The notes below the pieces were generated by a model. It was given only the letters and a program-made list of their open reading frames with translations, did no database searches and was not told the origin of the DNA. This document shows, piece after piece, positions 59,736 through 64,000 of a stretch of 64,000 bases of DNA (positions within the stretch are counted from its first letter, which is position 1; each line of letters opens with the position of its first letter). Location of the stretch: positions 232,977 through 296,976 of the forward strand of contig JACSYO010002170.1 in NCBI GenBank assembly GCA_016806645.1, in the 5' to 3' direction. The position numbers were made by a program, and so were the translations under genes. This DNA comes from Ophiodon elongatus. Lineage: Eukaryota > Chordata > Actinopteri > Perciformes > Hexagrammidae.

Positions 59736-60394
59736 CAGGAATTCTTGTTTAGTAACCTGGGATCATTTATGTTACAATTATAAGATCACACTGTTTTTGT
59801 TTTAGACTCAATACATTGGAAGTGACTACTATTAGATGAGCAAAAAAAAGAAGCAACAATTATATAATATATTCCTGGCAGTGTGGCAAAGGCCTTACAA
59901 ACAGCATCTAAACAATTCACTGAATTGAGTAAATGAGTAAAAAGTAAAAATGCAAATACATTTCTGAGGCTGTGTTTTTGATGTCGACATGTTCTGGGTG
60001 AGGTTGTAGCTGGAGACTTGCCTGTGAAGGGAGACGTGCAGGAAGTTATTCTTGGTGAACAATAGTCAGGTGCGGTGACTGTGAGCGGCTTTCTGAAATG
60101 ATGTCATCACTGTGAGGCGGCCAGGTTTGACCGTATGTGGCAACCAGCACTACAGCACACACTGGGTGGAGGAATAATGTTCATCAAGAAATAGTCCCAG
60201 CTCTTAACTCAATAGCTACAACTACAAATTGTTGTTTTTACATGAATGTTATGGTTCAATATGCTGAGCCGCTCACAGCTGCTGAGGACTTTTAGACTGA
60301 GAGGGAAGTCCGTGGTTTTAAAAAGGTTTGCATAATTGAAATGTTTACAAATGAGTTGTGTCCATTTGCAAGTCCAGCGCTCCCTCCGACCGAG

Positions 60395-60510
60395 GGAGTG
60401 TGTGTGCACATGCTGTGTGTGTGTGCACGTGGTGTGTGTGTGTGCACGTGCTGTGTGTGTGTGCACGTGCTGTGTGTGTGTGCACGTGCTGTGTGTGTGT
60501 GTGTGTTGGA
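60395..60510. repeat. 19-bp minisatellite carrying tandem CACGTG sites
   Basis: TGTGTGTGTGCACGTGC units. Four perfect CACGTG hexamers start at 60426, 60445, 60464 and 60483, exactly 19 bp apart; a fifth, leading unit has CACATG. Confidence 0.95.
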
Positions 60511-60629
60511 CCTCGGCAGGCTCATGTGTGTGGGCGACACGTGCGGCTGGCTGTTCCCCTCCTCCCCCACGCCGGCCTGCTCTCTCCCTCTGAGCCACCA
60601 ACAACTGCCAGGTGAAAGGTGACCCACAG

Positions 60630-61145
60630 ACGGGAGAAGAGCCTCAGAGGAGAGAAGATCCTCAGAGGGGAGAAGAGCCTCAGAGGGGAGAAGAGCCTCA
60701 GAGGGGAGAAGAGCCTCAGAGGGGAGAAGAGCCTCAGAGGGGAGAAGAGCCTCAGAGGAGAGAAGATCCTCAGAGGGGAGAAGAGCCTCAGAGGAGAGAA
60801 GAGCCTCAGAGGGGAGAAGAGCCTCAGAGGAGAGAAGATCCTCAGAGGGGAGAAGAGCCTCAGAGGAGAGAAGATCCTCAGAGGAGAGAAGAGCCTCAGA
60901 GGGGAGAAGAGCCTCAGAGGAGAGAAGATCCTCAGAGGAGAGAAGATCCTCAGAGGGGAGAAGAGCCTCAGAGGAGAGAAGATCCTCAGAGGAGAGAAGA
61001 GCCTCAGAGGGGAGAAGAGCCTCAGAGGAGAGAAGAGCCTCAGAGGGGAGAAGAGCCTCAGAGGGGAGAAGATCCTCAGAGGGGAGAAGAGCCTCAGAGG
61101 AGAGAAGAGCCTCAGAGGAGAGAAGAGCCTCAGAGGGGAGGAGAG
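60630..61145. repeat. 18-bp purine-rich minisatellite (CCTCAGAGGGGAGAAGAG type), about 28 units
   Basis: Tandem CCTCAGAGGGGAGAAGAG with two alternating variants (GGAGAG for GGGGAG, and GATCCT for GAGCCT). Because 18 is a multiple of three, long open frames of up to 294 codons arise on both strands. Strand asymmetry is strong: nearly all purines on the plus strand. Confidence 0.95.
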
Positions 61146-61284
61146 CCTCCTCAGTAGAGCCCTGAGTCCCGACCACTCATCTCTCAGAGAAGAGGACATC
61201 AATGCTGCTCAGAAAAGAAAGGTAACTCCAGGAAGGGATCCAATAACCAGAGTAAATGTAAGAGAGTCCAGAGGGATTAAGAAT

Positions 61285-61315
61285 GAATGAGGAGGAGGAG
61301 GAGGAGGAGGAGGAT
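61285..61315. repeat. (GAG)n microsatellite
   Basis: About nine GAG triplets followed by GATGATGA. Confidence 0.9.
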
Positions 61316-61561
61316 GATGAAGGTGTCAGATATTACTGTGGTAATCTGCCACACAGACTTCATCCTCCCCCCATTTAAATTGTATCACTGTTTTCATTAT
61401 GCAGGTGGCTGTATTTAATCTCTCACCATTTTGTAACTCCATCATTTGGTATCGTGTATTAATAATAATAAAGTATTGTGCAGCATTTGCTTAGCTTACA
61501 TTTATTTACATTTTGGCACCATTAAAGATATGCTGACGTGTCCATTAGCAGCTCCTGTTTA

Positions 61562-61602
61562 CATGGATCCATGGATCCACGGATCCATGGATCCATGGAT
61601 GA
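61562..61602. repeat. GGATCCAT palindromic array
   Basis: Four copies of ATCCATGG/ATCCACGG built on the palindromes CCATGG and GGATCC, so the segment is largely self-complementary. Confidence 0.85.
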
Positions 61603-62844
61603 GCAGACAACGGTCAGCGATACTGAAGAAAACTTAAACACCAGTATTGTTAGGTCTCAAGTCTTTTTTCTATGATTTCTGAATGTGGATTTATGAATAT
61701 CAGAGACCAGTTTTACCCCCCGAACGCCTCATAGTCTGAAAACTTCTTACTGAAGTTTTTACTCAAGGCAAATATCAACAGAACATATTACTGAAGTTAA
61801 TAGAACGGTATGTGAATAAATAGGAAAAAATGAACAATCCAGATATTAAAAAAAAAAAAAAAAAAGCCTCAGTAGTTCTAATATTCTGGCTACAACTCTG
61901 CATGACAGACATTTAGAATTTTGATTTGAATATTTCACTGGTGCTGTGTTACTAATGTAACACCGTGAGTTATCAGAGAACTCTTGTAAACAAAGGAACA
62001 GTAAAGATTCCAGGTTTCTTCCTCTCGACCGTCACTACATTACTAAACGGGAGTCCTGTAGAGCTACCGGCTGCTCGAGCAGCTCTAGCGCCCCCCACAG
62101 GATGAAGGTACATCACAACACTCGGGCTATAGATAGAGAGCTGTTTAGAAACTCACTTTCTTCTCCAAGCTTTAGACGAGTGTGTGAAGCTGATCCAGGA
62201 TCAGTGAGAGTACCACCAGCCTGCAGTCGTTCACAGGGCTTCAGCGCCGCGGGACTATTGCAGGCTCATATTCTCCTGTGTATTAAAAAAAAGACAAGCG
62301 TTCCAATAAAGTCTGGTAATAATAGCGTTTGAAGTTGAGAGCGGTGCCGAGGGACTGCAGAGGACTTTGAGCTTCCAGCTGACTGGCACAAGACACGCTT
62401 ATGACCGACTCGTCTATAAATAAGTACGACTAAAATAGAAACTAAAATCTGAGAATGCTGCAGGAAATTAATGAGAGGAACACAAGCAACAAAATAAATA
62501 AATCACATTTTATTCTGTTAATCCCTAATTTAATGAATTCAGACAGAGCTGAATGGTTTGGTCAGTCTTCATAATCAAAAACATCAGTGTTTTAGGATAA
62601 AAGGGCAAAAAAGACAATCAAGAAAGTTATTAAGGCATTCAAAACATGAGATTAACGCTGACGTTTGGAATGTTTTCTTTACAGCCGTCAGACAGAACAC
62701 AAACACGTGGGTGAAGGAAAGAGCAGAAGACCTAAGGGAACAGCTGGAGTTCATGTTCCTAACAACGGAGGGAACCAGGACGTGACACAGAACGCCACCA
62801 CAGGGTTCTACTCATTTCAGGGTCCATGGCTCACACACCTCCAA

Positions 62845-62872
62845 TAACATTATTATTATTATTATTATTATC
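62845..62872. repeat. (ATT)n microsatellite
   Basis: About eight ATT triplets. Confidence 0.9.
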
Positions 62873-63829
62873 CCCGACGAGGCCACCTCACCACATGATC
62901 TTTTCTGGAGCTTTCATTCATATCCCAAGAGCTTCCTCAGCAGAGGCATGGAATTGTAGATATCCAGATTCATATTTTTATCCAAGGACTTCTGATTGAT
63001 ATTGACTTAAAAGCTGAGATGTACATCAAGTTCATTATTTCCAACAAAGTCAAGAAAAATATATTATTGAATGGTGGTTATTATTACAACATGGTCATTG
63101 TTAACACCCTTCTACTGTCATCAGTGCAGAGCTTTATCCCTTTCTTATGATCTGGGAAAGGAAAAGGAACAGGACCTACATGGACGTGAATATAGTTCTG
63201 GGAGGGTACCACTGGTAGAAGGGGGGGGGGGGGGGCGTTGTTTACATTGGGGTAGGCAACCTTTGGCACAAGAGCAAAGCTCAACCAACAGCATGAGGTT
63301 TTTATTTGTGGCAGGTTGCTTTGATTCCCGTCCGTGGAGACCAAGTCTGTTGCTGGAGAACAGGACTGGGGAAGCTGGGAGGAGGATGTTCGGATGGCAG
63401 CCTTCTCATACAGTGTCCCCATTTTAATAAAAAGCAACCTGAGGCCTCTAAAAGCATTTTTTCTATACTATGTCCCCATTTAAAAATGTTGCTGTGCACG
63501 TTACCGCTACAGATGGAATAAAGTACAGTTGGATGTGTTGTCGTAGTTAAACTTAATGTGGCACAAGGATACACAAAACTATTTAACAAATGGGGCTTCA
63601 GATCACAAAGGTTGCAGACCCCTGGTGGACACCAATGTTTAATAGCTCTTCTCTCCTGCCTTTGTTTGCACATTGCTGCATGTCTTAGCTCATTACTGCC
63701 CCCTGCTGGTCAGTGCAGTAATGGCCGTGCAGGAGAGCTAACAGGACGGGACACATGTAAAAGACAGAAACAGGCACATTAAACCGACTGGTCTTCTCTC
63801 ATGCATTATCACAGTGAACCCATGTCGCT

Positions 63830-63991
63830 ATGGCAACCGACCGGAGGGACAGACTTGATCACCTTCTGAAGTATTGCACGTCCTTTCTCCACCTGGTGCG
63901 TATGGAGCGGGTCTTATCGGCTCCTACCGTAAACATCTACACGTTTCCACAACTTCATCCCCTCAGAGAGCCTAAATCAACATCATATTAA
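63830..63991 (+). CDS. Possible small coding exon at the right edge (very tentative)
   Basis: An ATG in good context (GCTATGGCA) at 63830 opens a frame reading MATDRRDRLDHLLKYCTSFL. A possible donor GTGCGT follows at about 63896; otherwise the frame ends at 63991 after 53 codons. The start of the peptide looks helical and protein-like, but I do not recognise it. It may be the first exon of a gene continuing right of the window or chance. Confidence 0.2.
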   Translation: MATDRRDRLDHLLKYCTSFLHLVRMERVLSAPTVNIYTFPQLHPLREPKSTSY

Positions 63992-64000
63992 ATTTGTATA

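Larger units (their letters stand above)
55772..63829. other. 3' flank of the PAQR gene and intergenic DNA
   Basis: No protein-coding gene was recognised. The first 1-2 kb may be 3' UTR. The remainder contains the tandem repeats at 57.6, 60.4, 60.6-61.1, 61.3, 61.6 and 62.8 kb and a teleost interspersed repeat at 59.4-59.7 kb. Poly(A) and poly(G) runs are near 61849-61865 and 63221-63236. Confidence 0.5.

Noticed and set aside
60292..61290. Frames of 181-294 codons in the 60.6-61.1 kb array
   Set aside because: The 18-bp unit is a multiple of three and free of stops on both strands; the peptides are simple repeats with no domain.

Overview
The window is nuclear DNA from a bony fish, most likely a percomorph teleost. 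The genes have vertebrate-type short exons with GT-AG introns. The spaces between them hold several dispersed repeats that look like common teleost families, LINE 3' ends and many mini- and microsatellites. There is no sign of prokaryotic or viral gene organisation. All calls come from reading the sequence; no search was run.

Layout, left to right. (1) 822-3914, minus strand: the first two coding exons of a TspanC8-type tetraspanin (tspan5/tspan17-like); the rest of the gene lies off the left edge. Its CpG-rich promoter is at about 3.9-4.3 kb. A 27-unit minisatellite abuts the splice acceptor of exon 2. (2) 5266-6940, minus: a two-exon gene for a 233-residue secreted protein that looks like the propeptide of a TGF-beta/BMP family ligand, but it stops where the mature ligand should begin. 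(3) 6.9-15.7 kb: intergenic, repeat-rich. (4) 15745-39608, plus: a complete frem1 gene. I could trace 36 coding exons with consistent phases, giving 2183 codons before the stop: signal peptide, N-terminal domain with an RGD, about twelve CSPG repeats, a Calx-beta domain and a C-terminal C-type lectin domain. (5) 43364-47003, plus: a four-exon leucine-rich-repeat gene resembling LRMDA. (6) 47-53.6 kb: intergenic, with a LINE fragment and a repeat array open in several frames on both strands. (7) 54611-55771, plus: a single-exon PAQR-family seven-transmembrane receptor, closest to PAQR9 (mPR epsilon). (8) 55.8-64 kb: its 3' flank, then tandem repeats and no convincing gene.

The genes are separate transcription units, not a pathway. 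Frem1 is a basement-membrane adhesion protein, the tetraspanin regulates ADAM10 traffic in its known relatives, and the PAQR protein is a membrane steroid-receptor relative. The items most worth following up are the propeptide-only TGF-beta-like gene and the minisatellite that supplies 27 tandem branch-point-like motifs in a stretch of about 510 nt without any AG, directly upstream of a tetraspanin 3' splice site.
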